Assembly: GCA_910578865.1 (NCBI GenBank) | Contig: CAJTRM010000005.1 | Span: 62,001-126,000 of the forward strand | Reading direction: 5' to 3' | Source: an uncultured Dorea sp. | GTDB taxonomy: Bacteria; Bacillota_A; Clostridia; Lachnospirales; Lachnospiraceae | DNA length: 64,000 bases | Shown here: positions 52,240 through 61,303 of the stretch, in pieces | Position numbering within the stretch: position 1 is the first letter of the stretch | Layout of the letters: every line of letters starts with the position of its first letter | Notes under the pieces: model-generated | The model's input: only the letters and a program-made list of their open reading frames with translations | What the model was told of the DNA's origin: nothing | Databases searched by the model: none | Made by a program: the position numbers and the translations under genes

Positions 52240-53436
52240 ATGAAGTTTTTAAAATTTAAACAGCTGGCAGCGACAGTGGCGGCCGGAGTTATGGCTGTGT
52301 CACTGGTTGCCTGCGGTACGCCGGGTGAGCCGTCAGGTTCCGATGATTCTTCTAAGGGAAAGGAAGTTTCCGGTGAAGAACGACCGGAGGCGGTTTCGGA
52401 GGAAGACTGGGAAGCTATGCAGAAGGAACCGGTGTTCGGGACAGAGATTAACTACTTGTTCAACGGCGGAGCCTGTGTATCGGCAAAATATATGGCAGAA
52501 GTAAATGGCTATTATGAAGAATATGGTATTAATGCTACATATGTAGAGGGCGAATCTGTCGTCAATACAGTAGGTACCGGACAGTGTATGTGGGGAACAG
52601 ATCATATTGCGACGATGCTTGTTCCTGTAACAAACGGAGTGAATATGACATTTGTTGCCGGAGCACATATTGGGTGTAAATCAATTTTTGTACCTGCAGA
52701 CAGTGATATTAAGACAGTGGAAGATTTGAAAGGAAAGACAATTGCCATCCACGACGGTATCGGAAACTCAGATCAGAATATCTGTTACCGTTTGATTGAC
52801 GAGTACGGTGTTGACCCTACAACAGAGGTGGAATTCCTGGATATTGCCGACAGTGCGGCAACTGTAGCAGCAATGGAGAATGGGGAAGTCGACGCTTCTA
52901 TCTTTTCTGACTACTTTGTGCTTGCAAACTACGCTGAAGAGATGCGTATGATCTGTTCTATTACGTATAGTGATGAGTTCCAGGATGAGCCTTGCTGTGT
53001 AACGGCTATGAATAATGATTTCATCAAAGAGAATCCGGTACATGCCAAATATGTAGTAAAAGCAATCAAACGTGCAGGTGAATACAGCCGCCTTAATTCC
53101 GAAGAGGCTGTGCAGAAGATGTATGATACCGATAAGATGACAGGTGAAAAAGAAGATCAGATGGTATTCTGGGATTCCCTTCACTTTGGACTTTCGGACG
53201 CATTTACAGAGAGAGCGCTTCGTGAGATCGCAGAAGACTATATTCGCCTTGGGATTATCACAGAAGAAGGGCTTACTGCTGATGATGTGATGAAACTGGC
53301 ATGGAATCCGCTTTGTCCGGATGCAGAGATTGAAGGGTTAACAGTGGGCGATCCTGTTGAAGCAGAAAACGCAGGGGTTCCTGTAAAGCAGAATGAAAAC
53401 CCGGTTGTAAGGGAAGGATTTGGCCTTTCTAAATAA
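52240..53436 (+). CDS. ABC transporter substrate-binding lipoprotein (SsuA/NMT1 type)
   Basis: A 398-residue exported lipoprotein. A signal peptide and lipobox LVAC (cysteine 25) are followed by a Ser/Asp-rich linker and an SBP_bac-type fold. The 'VPVTNGVNMTFVAGAHIGCKSIFV' and 'DLKGKTIAIHDGIGNSDQ' stretches resemble sulfonate, nitrate or pyrimidine binding proteins. Several extra cysteines are present (Cys-rich relative to the family). The substrate cannot be told. A hairpin follows. Confidence 0.88.
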   Translation: MKFLKFKQLAATVAAGVMAVSLVACGTPGEPSGSDDSSKGKEVSGEERPEAVSEEDWEAMQKEPVFGTEINYLFNGGACVSAKYMAEVNGYYEEYGINATYVEGESVVNTVGTGQCMWGTDHIATMLVPVTNGVNMTFVAGAHIGCKSIFVPADSDIKTVEDLKGKTIAIHDGIGNSDQNICYRLIDEYGVDPTTEVEFLDIADSAATVAAMENGEVDASIFSDYFVLANYAEEMRMICSITYSDEFQDEPCCVTAMNNDFIKENPVHAKYVVKAIKRAGEYSRLNSEEAVQKMYDTDKMTGEKEDQMVFWDSLHFGLSDAFTERALREIAEDYIRLGIITEEGLTADDVMKLAWNPLCPDAEIEGLTVGDPVEAENAGVPVKQNENPVVREGFGLSK

Positions 53437-53465
53437 TTTATCATATATTCTGATATTATCAATAA

Positions 53466-53489
53466 CGGCGTCCGCTTCTGCGGACGCCG
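53466..53489. terminator. Terminator after the substrate-binding gene
   Basis: CGGCGTCCGC-TTCT-GCGGACGCCG, a perfect 10-base stem with TTCT loop. TTGATTTTG follows. It lies between convergent genes. Confidence 0.8.
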
Positions 53490-53501
53490 CTTGATTTTGT
53501 G

Positions 53502-54884
53502 TTATTCATCTGTAGCCAGTGTCATCATGGCATGTGCCAGTATTTTTGTGTTCAGGATCAGATCTTCAATATCAATAAATTCGTTCGGCATATGTGCAAC
53601 ACTTTCTTTTCCGGGGAACTGGATACCGAATGCGATTGCGTTCGGCAGCTTGCGCGCATAGGTGCCTCCGCCCATTTTTACCGGCGGCCTGTAATCGCCG
53701 GTGAAATCACGGTATGCTTTCAGGAGCTTTACTACAAGTTCACTGTCTTCCGGTACAAACAGACCGTCCACGAATTTTGTCTTGTTTCCGCAGGTAATGC
53801 CGCTGCCGGAAATTCTTGCGTTGATAATGTTTTCGATTTCCTCCCGGGTTGTACAGAACGGAGCCCGGATGTCAATCTGCATCTCAAAGCCTTCCGGGGT
53901 CCAGTGCATAACGCCGACATTTAAAGTCAGACGGCCGGATTCGTCTTCCCGCTCGAGTCCCAGAGAAGCCCCGTTATATTCCAGCCGGAACATATCGTAT
54001 AAAAGATGGATCAATTTGCTGTCTGACTCCTTTAAAGGAAGGAATGTCAGCAGATAGAAGAGAGCCTGAAGAGCATTCTTCCCTTTTTCGGGCTGGGAGG
54101 AATGGCTTGCTTTTCCATATACTTCTATCTTGGTTTTCCCGTCTGCTTCTATAAGAGAGTATTCAAATCCGATTTTTTTCATTGCGTCGGAGACCAGACG
54201 TTCAACCTCACCGGCAGGGAACGGAACCAGAGCAGTGGCAAGCAGAGGTACGATATTGACACGTTCTCCGCACTCTATCGTAATATCAGAGTCTGTTTCA
54301 CATTCATAGAAAGCATGGTAAATATGTTTTTCGGAATTGACCAGCGGATAGTCGGCATCCGGCGAAAAAGACATGGTCGGTATTTCCTCGGTTTTGCGGT
54401 AATGATCAATGCAGGTCAGTCCGCTTTCCTCGTCGCATCCCATGATCAGGCGGAGACGCCGGTTCAACGGGATACCACATTCTTTGAGGGCGAGCATTGC
54501 AAAGAAAGAAGCAATGGTCGGCCCTTTGTCATCCATAGCTCCGCGGCCGCAGATCCGGCCGGAGACGATTTCACTTCCGAACGGATCTGTATCCCATCCT
54601 TCGCCGGCAGGGACAACGTCCAGATGTGTCAGGATTCCCACAAGTTCTTTGCCGTAGGGCTCTGATTCGATAAAGCCTGCATATCCGTCCAGATTTTTGG
54701 ACGTAAATCCATACTGCTCTCCAAGAGAAAGCATATAATCCAGAGCCTCTGCAACCCCTTTGCCAAAAGGCATATATGCAATGTCCGGGGCACTTTTAAC
54801 ACTTTTAAACCTCATCAGGGCACAAAGTGAGTCTATGATTTCTTTTCTGTGATTGTCGATCCAGTTATTTAATTCTTGATTCAT
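53502..54884 (-). CDS. M20 family dipeptidase (PepV/Sapep type)
   Basis: A 460-residue zinc dipeptidase. Metal motifs are GILTHLDVVPAGEGW, GRGAMDDKGP, GCDEESG and the C-terminal HMPNEFI region. A lid domain with FPAGEVERLVSD fits PepV-like enzymes that cleave short peptides, often with an N-terminal D- or beta-linked residue. AAAGGAGG precedes the ATG at 54884. It is convergent to the ABC transporter and directly follows the FadR-type regulator gene (88 bases on), so one transcript is likely. Confidence 0.92.
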   Translation of the reverse strand: MNQELNNWIDNHRKEIIDSLCALMRFKSVKSAPDIAYMPFGKGVAEALDYMLSLGEQYGFTSKNLDGYAGFIESEPYGKELVGILTHLDVVPAGEGWDTDPFGSEIVSGRICGRGAMDDKGPTIASFFAMLALKECGIPLNRRLRLIMGCDEESGLTCIDHYRKTEEIPTMSFSPDADYPLVNSEKHIYHAFYECETDSDITIECGERVNIVPLLATALVPFPAGEVERLVSDAMKKIGFEYSLIEADGKTKIEVYGKASHSSQPEKGKNALQALFYLLTFLPLKESDSKLIHLLYDMFRLEYNGASLGLEREDESGRLTLNVGVMHWTPEGFEMQIDIRAPFCTTREEIENIINARISGSGITCGNKTKFVDGLFVPEDSELVVKLLKAYRDFTGDYRPPVKMGGGTYARKLPNAIAFGIQFPGKESVAHMPNEFIDIEDLILNTKILAHAMMTLATDE

Positions 54885-54972
54885 GTCAACATATCCTCCT
54901 TTATTTTTGTGTGCAGTCTGACGGACGTTATGCCCGCATGTCCCGGTGTTTCTGCCTCATTGGAAGAAGCGG

Positions 54973-55713
54973 TCATACAGACATACGGGTAATTACGTCG
55001 CCCAAATAAATAATACTTGCCTGGTCGTTCATCTTAATATGCTCTTTAAACAATTTAATGTCATAATCCAACATTTCATTATAGCTTTTCTGGATAAAGA
55101 ACAGATCCTTGTTGCGGAAACCGTCTGCAATATCACGGTGAAACCGCAGACTGCCGATATCATCCGGAAAATCACCAAACTGAGACCAGTAGTTGTCCAG
55201 TATCGTGAGTATATCTGAGAGCATATCTTTGAGCGTTGAATTAGGGGAAAGCTCATACAAGTATTTGTGAAACTTCAAATCCGGCTCATGAAAGGGCCGT
55301 CCCTCAGCTTTGCAATCATTCATGGAATCAATCAGCGAATCCAGATGATTGAGCTGTTCATCCGTAATTATGTAGATCAGTTTGCTTGCAAGCAAAACCT
55401 CAAGAGAGGTCTTTACCTCCAGCGTTTCCTGATAGTTCAGCTGAGTAAACTGTAAAGAGACGGAACGGTCAGAACAGTCGCTTGCAATAAAGGAACCAAT
55501 CCCTGTATGGACAGTAATGATCCCCTGAGTTTCGAGGAACCGCAAAGCCTCCCGGACAGAGTTGCGGCTGATTTTCAGAGCTTCGCTTAAAAAACGTTCA
55601 CTAGGAAGTTTATCTCCAACCTCTAATTTGTTATCTCGGATGTACTCCATTATAGCATCGGCAATTTGAATATAAAGAACCCGTTTTCCAGTTTTTTTAA
55701 TTGGGGTCAACAT
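54973..55713 (-). CDS. FadR-type GntR-family transcriptional regulator
   Basis: A 246-residue regulator with an N-terminal winged helix (about 10-75) containing GDKLPSERFLSEALKISRNSVREALRFLE. The C-terminal all-helical FCD ligand domain runs from about 95 to 240. The frame opens earlier (55773), but GGAGGTGG lies upstream of the ATG at 55713. It is divergent from the opp genes and a TGGTAcTACCA palindrome lies between, the operator shape known for this subfamily. It probably senses a sugar acid, amino acid or peptide-derived molecule. Confidence 0.88.
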   Translation of the reverse strand: MLTPIKKTGKRVLYIQIADAIMEYIRDNKLEVGDKLPSERFLSEALKISRNSVREALRFLETQGIITVHTGIGSFIASDCSDRSVSLQFTQLNYQETLEVKTSLEVLLASKLIYIITDEQLNHLDSLIDSMNDCKAEGRPFHEPDLKFHKYLYELSPNSTLKDMLSDILTILDNYWSQFGDFPDDIGSLRFHRDIADGFRNKDLFFIQKSYNEMLDYDIKLFKEHIKMNDQASIIYLGDVITRMSV

Positions 55714-55734
55714 TAAAACACCACCTCCAAGCTT

Positions 55735-55763
55735 AGTATAAATGAGTTTGGGTGCATTTGCAA
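55735..55763 (-). promoter_or_regulatory. Sigma-A promoter of the regulator gene
   Basis: On the minus strand: TTGCAA, 17 bases, TATACT, about 22 bases before the ATG at 55713. Confidence 0.7.
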
Positions 55764-55803
55764 TATTTACCAATCAGTCGGTTGTGTATAATGTCTAAAG
55801 GTA

Positions 55804-55832
55804 TTGACAAATGAATGCAAATGCAGTAGAAT
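55804..55832 (+). promoter_or_regulatory. Sigma-A promoter of the opp operon
   Basis: TTGACA, 17 bases, TAGAAT. The likely start is near 55839, just before the palindrome at 55848-55860. Confidence 0.75.
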
Positions 55833-55847
55833 AAGCACAACACGAAT

Positions 55848-55860
55848 CTGGTACTACCAG
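55848..55860 (+). promoter_or_regulatory. FadR-type operator candidate
   Basis: CTGGTA-C-TACCAG is a perfect 13-base palindrome with a one-base centre, about 9 bases after the expected transcription start of the opp operon. TGGT-n-ACCA is the core known for FadR-subfamily GntR regulators. It is the only such site in the spacer. Repression by the adjacent regulator is the obvious reading. Confidence 0.65.
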
Positions 55861-55979
55861 TTCTACCACAGTTCAATTATACAAAAACCGGACAGAAAAA
55901 GCAAGAGGGTTGAGGCAATTTGTGGGTAACGGGTTAGGGATGAAGGATAAGCAAAATTAAAGAAAGAAGGAGAGATGAT

Positions 55980-56900
55980 ATGGCAAAGTACATATTGAAG
56001 CGTTGTATTTCAATCGTTATTACCTTGTTTTTGGTCTGCACGATTACGTTTATCATGATGAAAGCAGTGCCGGGCGGACCGTTCACGACAGAAAAAAATC
56101 TTCCGCCGAATGTACTGGAGGCTTTGGAAGAAAAGTACCATTTAAATGATCCTTTACTGAAACAGTATGTGGATTATATAAAAGGAACTGTCACTTTTGA
56201 TTTTGGACCGTCTTTTAAAAAGGATGGTGTCATGGTGTCCGACATGATTGCCCAGAGCCTTCCTGTTTCAGCAAAGCTTGGAGGAGTGGCACTTGTGATC
56301 GTTCTCCTGCTTGGTATTCCTTTTGGTATTCTGGCGGCGCTGAAGCAGAACAAAATGCCGGATTATGCGGCTACGATATTTGCGACGCTGGGAATCGCAA
56401 TACCGACATTTGTTCTGGGAACGCTGATCTTATATGTGTTCGGCGCCAGACTGGGATGGATACCGACTCATGGATTGGATTCGTGGCAATGTTTCATCGG
56501 CCCGTCAATCTCACTTGCCGGATTCTCCCTCGCATATGTACTCAGGCTGACAAGATCCAGCATGCTGAGCGTATGCGGCCAGGACTATATACGTACTGCA
56601 AGGGCTAAGGGGCTTCCGGAGAGAAAAGTAATCTTTAAACATGCTTTGAAAAATGCGTTGATTCCGGTAGTTACTTATGTAGGGCCTATGACCGCAGGTA
56701 TTATGACAGGATCATTTGTTACAGAGAAGATTTTTGCGATACCTGGAATGGGAAAATTCTTTGTCGAGGCGATCAATAACCGTGACTATACCGTGATTAT
56801 GGGAACAACGATGTTCTATGCGGCAATCGCGGCAATTATGATTCTTGCGGTAGACATTGCCTATGCATTCTTGGATCCGCGCATCAAGTTTCAGGATTAA
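55980..56900 (+). CDS. oppB: Oligopeptide ABC transporter permease (OppB type)
   Basis: A 306-residue permease. It begins with the OppB/DppB N-terminus, one membrane segment and the TFIMMKAVPGGPF motif. The EAA loop is YIRTARAKGLPERKVIFKHAL, followed by NALIPVVTYVG and the end FLDPRIKF. About six membrane segments are present. AGAAAGGAG precedes the ATG. It heads a run of at least seven genes. The symbol is used in the general Opp/Dpp sense. Confidence 0.92.
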   Translation: MAKYILKRCISIVITLFLVCTITFIMMKAVPGGPFTTEKNLPPNVLEALEEKYHLNDPLLKQYVDYIKGTVTFDFGPSFKKDGVMVSDMIAQSLPVSAKLGGVALVIVLLLGIPFGILAALKQNKMPDYAATIFATLGIAIPTFVLGTLILYVFGARLGWIPTHGLDSWQCFIGPSISLAGFSLAYVLRLTRSSMLSVCGQDYIRTARAKGLPERKVIFKHALKNALIPVVTYVGPMTAGIMTGSFVTEKIFAIPGMGKFFVEAINNRDYTVIMGTTMFYAAIAAIMILAVDIAYAFLDPRIKFQD

Positions 56901-56911
56901 TGGAGGGCAGG

Positions 56912-58135
56912 ATGGATAATACAGCAAAGCAGATTACAGGAAAAGATGTGGAACGTGTAGTTTTCACAAATAAAGAATCACAGGATATTACGCGTAAAAG
57001 CCTGACATACTGGCAGGATGTCAGAAGACGTTTTTTGAAAAATAAACTGGCTATTTTAGGAGCCGTGATTATTGTATGCATGGTATTTTTTGCACTGTTT
57101 GGTTACATATTGACATCCCAGAATTACCATGACCAGGATCTGTCTATGACGAATCTTCCGCCAAGGCTTGAGACATACCGTATGGATGACGAGACACTCT
57201 TATATGTGAATTCAGAATACAGCCTCTATACGGTGGACAATGAGGGGAAGGTTATGGAGAGGCTGGAAGCCTCTGACGATGATCAGATGATGAGGGAAAA
57301 AACCTTTGAGGTTGACGGAAACCAGGTAGTCGTGAATTATTCAGGCGCTGCCAAAGTGGCAAAGGCGAAAAAAGAAGGCGATCTGAAAAAAGCGAACTCA
57401 CTGAAAGCCTTTACACTGAAGGTAAATGGAGAGGCTCCTGAGGTCACAAAGGTGTGGAATAAGACTTATCATCTCGGGACAGATTATCTTGGAAGAGATA
57501 TGCTGGCAAGACTTGTATATGGCGCTCGTATTTCATTACTGGTAGCACTGATCGCGACACTGGCACAATTTTGTATCGGGGTTGTTTACGGTGGAGTGGC
57601 AGGTTATATGGGCGGCAGAGTGGATAATATTATGATGCGTATCGTGGATATCGTAAGTACGGTTCCTCTGACGCTGTATGTGGTACTTCTGATGGTAGTC
57701 ATGGGGCCTGGCATCAAGACCATTATCATTGCACTGGCGTCAGTATATTGGGTAGATATGGCCAGACAGGTACGTGGACAAGTTCTGAATATCAAACAGC
57801 AGGAATTTGTACTGGCAGCAAGGACACTTGGAGCCTCTGCAAGGAGAATTATGATACGGCATCTGATTCCAAATGCGATGAGTACCATTATTGTAACGCT
57901 GACGATGAATATACCAAGCGCGATCTTTACGGAGTCATTCCTGTCCTTCATCGGGCTTGGAATCAGTGCACCGGCGGCTTCCTGGGGAACTCTGGCAAGT
58001 GATGCGCTCGGCGGATTAAGAAGTTATCCTTATCAGTTGTTGTTCCCTTCTCTGTGCATTTGCCTGACAGTGCTGGGATTCAACTTTTTAGGAGATGGCC
58101 TCAGAGATGCCCTGGATCCTAAACTGAGAAAGTAG
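56912..58135 (+). CDS. oppC: Oligopeptide ABC transporter permease (OppC type) with an inserted loop domain
   Basis: A 407-residue permease. The N-terminal OppC domain has its first membrane segment at about 45-68. Normally a short stretch leads to the conserved HLGTDYLGRDMLARL (187-201). Here about 95 residues (85-180), charged and beta-rich, separate the two. The EAA loop is VLAARTLGASARRIMIRHLIP and the end is LGDGLRDALDPKLR. The ATG at 56912 follows GGAGGG. It is 100 residues longer than usual OppC. The loop would be extracytoplasmic. Confidence 0.92.
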   Translation: MDNTAKQITGKDVERVVFTNKESQDITRKSLTYWQDVRRRFLKNKLAILGAVIIVCMVFFALFGYILTSQNYHDQDLSMTNLPPRLETYRMDDETLLYVNSEYSLYTVDNEGKVMERLEASDDDQMMREKTFEVDGNQVVVNYSGAAKVAKAKKEGDLKKANSLKAFTLKVNGEAPEVTKVWNKTYHLGTDYLGRDMLARLVYGARISLLVALIATLAQFCIGVVYGGVAGYMGGRVDNIMMRIVDIVSTVPLTLYVVLLMVVMGPGIKTIIIALASVYWVDMARQVRGQVLNIKQQEFVLAARTLGASARRIMIRHLIPNAMSTIIVTLTMNIPSAIFTESFLSFIGLGISAPAASWGTLASDALGGLRSYPYQLLFPSLCICLTVLGFNFLGDGLRDALDPKLRK

Positions 58136-58151
58136 CGGGAGGAGAATGACT

Positions 58152-59159
58152 ATGAATGACACCATATTGCAAATCAATAATCTTGAGATTTCATTTTATA
58201 CACATGTAGGTGAGGTTAGGGCAGTCAGAGATGTAAGCTTTTCTGTTAAAAAAGGAGAGATCCTGGGTATCGTAGGTGAGTCCGGGAGCGGGAAAAGTAC
58301 GGTGCTTCTTGGAATTATGGGCCTTTTGCAGCATCCGGGAAAGGTAAAATCCGGTGAGATCATCTTTGAGGGAGAGAATCTGGCGGCAAAGTCAAACAAA
58401 GAAATGCAGCATATCCGGGGAAAAAAGATATCTATGATTTTTCAGGATCCAATGTCTTCCCTGAATCCGGTATTTACAGTGGGAAATCAGATTGCAGAGA
58501 CTATTATGACCCACGAACATGTTTCGAGGAAGGATGCAAATAAGAGAGTGCTGGAGCTTCTTGAATTGGTTCGGATTCCTTCTGCAAAGTCAAGGATCAA
58601 CTGTTATCCTCATGAATTTTCAGGCGGGATGCGTCAGCGGGCAATGATAGCACTTGCATTGGCATGCTCCCCACAGATGCTTTTGGCGGACGAGCCGACA
58701 ACTGCTCTGGATGTAACGATACAGGCTCAGATGATGGATCTTTTAAGAGACATCAGAAAAGAGCTGGATACTACGATCATCCTTGTTACCCATGACTTGG
58801 GAGTAGTATCTGAAATGTGTGATTTTGTTCAGGTGATGTATGGCGGAAGATTAATGGAGGAGGCTGTCTGCAGAGATATTTTTGACGCACCCGGCCATCC
58901 ATATACGAAGGGGCTGCTGCGTTCTATTCCGAATGTAAGGAAAGGCAGCCGCGAACGGCTCAAGCCAATTGAAGGTTCGCCTCCGGATCTGATCACACCG
59001 TTTGACGGATGTCCGTTTTCATTCCGCTGCCCAAGTACGATGAACCTCTGTATGGAAGGAGCAAGTCAGGAATGGGAGATCGGAGAAAAGCACAGGTGTG
59101 CATGTCATCTTTGTAATCCCGAGGTTCAGGCATTACTGAATAAAGGGGGGAATGATTGA
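58152..59159 (+). CDS. oppD: Oligopeptide ABC transporter ATPase (OppD type)
   Basis: A 335-residue ATPase with Walker A GESGSGKST, signature FSGGMRQR, Walker B MLLADEPTTALD and H-loop THDLG. The C-terminal cysteine set, CPFSFRCPSTMNLC to CACHL, is typical of Opp/Dpp ATPases. The ATG at 58152 has GGAGG at 9 bases and is preferred to 58146. It overlaps oppF by one base. Confidence 0.93.
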   Translation: MNDTILQINNLEISFYTHVGEVRAVRDVSFSVKKGEILGIVGESGSGKSTVLLGIMGLLQHPGKVKSGEIIFEGENLAAKSNKEMQHIRGKKISMIFQDPMSSLNPVFTVGNQIAETIMTHEHVSRKDANKRVLELLELVRIPSAKSRINCYPHEFSGGMRQRAMIALALACSPQMLLADEPTTALDVTIQAQMMDLLRDIRKELDTTIILVTHDLGVVSEMCDFVQVMYGGRLMEEAVCRDIFDAPGHPYTKGLLRSIPNVRKGSRERLKPIEGSPPDLITPFDGCPFSFRCPSTMNLCMEGASQEWEIGEKHRCACHLCNPEVQALLNKGGND

Positions 59160-60133
59160 TGGAAAAGAAAGAGTTACTGAAAGTAAACGGACTGAAGAAA
59201 TATTTTTCGGTAAAAAAAGGCTTTGGCAAAGGTAATACGCAGTATGTAAAGGCAGTGGATAATGTTAATTTTACAATCTATAAGGGCGAGACTTTCGGCC
59301 TTGTAGGGGAATCCGGTTGCGGTAAGTCCACCACCGGAAGAACATTGATCCGCCTGTACGACGTGACAGAGGGCGAAATTCTGTTTGAAGGTACTGATAT
59401 CAGCAGAATGAAGGAAAGAGAACTGATGCCATACAGGAAAAGGATGCAGATGATTTTCCAGGATCCTTATTCTTCGCTGAATGCACGGATGACTGTCAGT
59501 GATATCATAGGAGAACCGCTTGACATCCACAGATTAGCCAGCGGAAAAGAGCGTCAGGAAAGGATTTCCCAGCTTTTGGAGGATGTAGGGCTTAAGCAGG
59601 AGCATGCCAACCGATATCCGCATGAGTTTTCAGGAGGTCAGAGGCAGCGCGTGGGAATTGCCAGGGCGTTGGCGGTAAATCCGGAATTTATTATCTGTGA
59701 TGAACCCATCTCTGCGCTTGATGTATCTATTCAGGCTCAGGTAGTTAATATGCTGGAGGATATCCAGGAGCAATACGGGATTACATATCTGTTTATTGCA
59801 CATGATCTTTCCATGGTGCGTCATATTTCCGACAGGATCGGTGTTATGTACCTGGGACAGCTTGTTGAGATCGCAGAGAGTGACGAGCTCTACGAAAACC
59901 CGATGCATCCGTATACTCAGGCGCTGCTGTCGGCAATTCCAGATCCGTATAAGGATAAGGAAAAGAGCAGGATCATGCTGGAAGGCGAGGTTCCAAGCCC
60001 GATTAATCCGCCGAAAGGATGCCGCTTTGCATCAAGATGTAAATATGCGACGGATATCTGCAGGGAAGCCGAGCCGGAATTAAAAGAGATTGAAAAGGGG
60101 CATTTTTGTGCATGCCACCTGAATCAAAAATAG
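59159..60133 (+). CDS. oppF: Oligopeptide ABC transporter ATPase (OppF type)
   Basis: A 324-residue ATPase with Walker A GESGCGKST, signature FSGGQRQR, Walker B FIICDEPISALD and H-loop AHDLS. The C-terminal cysteines (CRFASRCKY to CACHL) match OppD. The ATG at 59159 overlaps the oppD stop; the upstream TTG at 59156 is not needed. AAGGGGGG is the ribosome site. The M29 aminopeptidase gene follows 25 bases later. Confidence 0.93.
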   Translation: MEKKELLKVNGLKKYFSVKKGFGKGNTQYVKAVDNVNFTIYKGETFGLVGESGCGKSTTGRTLIRLYDVTEGEILFEGTDISRMKERELMPYRKRMQMIFQDPYSSLNARMTVSDIIGEPLDIHRLASGKERQERISQLLEDVGLKQEHANRYPHEFSGGQRQRVGIARALAVNPEFIICDEPISALDVSIQAQVVNMLEDIQEQYGITYLFIAHDLSMVRHISDRIGVMYLGQLVEIAESDELYENPMHPYTQALLSAIPDPYKDKEKSRIMLEGEVPSPINPPKGCRFASRCKYATDICREAEPELKEIEKGHFCACHLNQK

Positions 60134-60158
60134 ATTGTGAAAAGGAGAGGAAAATAAT

Positions 60159-61259
60159 ATGGATCCGAGAATGAAAGAACTGGCCAGACGACTTGTGCGT
60201 TATTGTGTAAAAACACAGCCGGGAGAAAAAGTATTGATCGAGACTGCAGAAGGAGAGACCACACCTCTGGTGGAACTGCTGGTGGACGAAATCTATGCGG
60301 CAGGGGGACAGCCCTTTGTGCAGTATGAAATAGCTTCTGTCAACAGAAGGATTTTAAGGCAGTGTAGCCAGGAGCAGATGATGCTCCAGTACCAGGGTTA
60401 TGCAGACCTTCTGAAGAATATGGATGCGATAATCGGTATCCGGGGGCTGATCAACGCAGCAGAAATGTCAGATGTCCCTAAGGAAGGTATGGATTGCTAT
60501 ACCAAAGCAAGGGCCGTACTGAGAGAGTACCGCAAGGATAAAAAATGGGTGCTTTTAAGATATCCAAATAATGCCATCGCGCAGCTGGCAAATATGAGCC
60601 TGGAGGCATATGAGGACTTTTACTACAGTGTGTGCAATCTGGATTATGCAGAACTGAAAGAAAAGGCGCTGCCTCTGCAGAAACTGATGGAACGCACAGA
60701 CCGTGTGCATATTGAAGGACCGGGCACAGACCTTACATTTTCCATCAAGGATATTCCTGTCGTAAGGTGCTGCGGCGAAATGAATATCCCGGACGGCGAA
60801 GTGTTTACAGCGCCGGTGAAGGATTCTGTAAACGGTGTGATTACATTTAACCTGCCGTCCGTCTATCGGGATATCTGCTTTGAAAACATCAGGCTTGTAT
60901 TTAAGAATGGAAAAATAGTAGAGGCTACATCCAACCATACAGAAGAACTGAACTGGATTCTGGATACAGATGAGGGTTCACGCTACACCGGAGAATTTTC
61001 CTTTGGTATTAATCCGAACGTCAGAAAATGTACGAATGACGGCAGCATTGATGAGAAAATGTGGGGCAGCATCCATCTGACGCCCGGCAACTTCTGTGAG
61101 GGCGCAAGCAACGGAAACATTTCGGATATCCATTGGGATCTGGTTCTCGCACAGACACCGGAGTATGGCGGCGGAAAAATTTATTTTGACGAGGTGCTGA
61201 TCCGCGAAAACGGGCGTTTTGTGTTAGAAGAGCTGCAGGGGCTGAATATCCAGGAATAA
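60159..61259 (+). CDS. M29-family aminopeptidase
   Basis: A 366-residue metallopeptidase of the AmpS/PepS (thermophilic aminopeptidase) family. The N-terminal domain contains RLVRYCVKTQPGEKVLIE. Metal-binding acidic and histidine residues appear in EMNIPDGEVFTAP, the FGINPNVRKC stretch and SIHLTPGNF. It removes N-terminal residues from short peptides in the cytosol. Its place after the Opp ATPases supports peptide catabolism. AAGGAGAGG precedes the ATG. The C-terminal LEELQGLNIQE is short, as usual. Confidence 0.88.
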   Translation: MDPRMKELARRLVRYCVKTQPGEKVLIETAEGETTPLVELLVDEIYAAGGQPFVQYEIASVNRRILRQCSQEQMMLQYQGYADLLKNMDAIIGIRGLINAAEMSDVPKEGMDCYTKARAVLREYRKDKKWVLLRYPNNAIAQLANMSLEAYEDFYYSVCNLDYAELKEKALPLQKLMERTDRVHIEGPGTDLTFSIKDIPVVRCCGEMNIPDGEVFTAPVKDSVNGVITFNLPSVYRDICFENIRLVFKNGKIVEATSNHTEELNWILDTDEGSRYTGEFSFGINPNVRKCTNDGSIDEKMWGSIHLTPGNFCEGASNGNISDIHWDLVLAQTPEYGGGKIYFDEVLIRENGRFVLEELQGLNIQE

Positions 61260-61303
61260 AATACAGGTATATTCTTATAAAAAAGTAGAAAAGGAGAGAG
61301 TTT

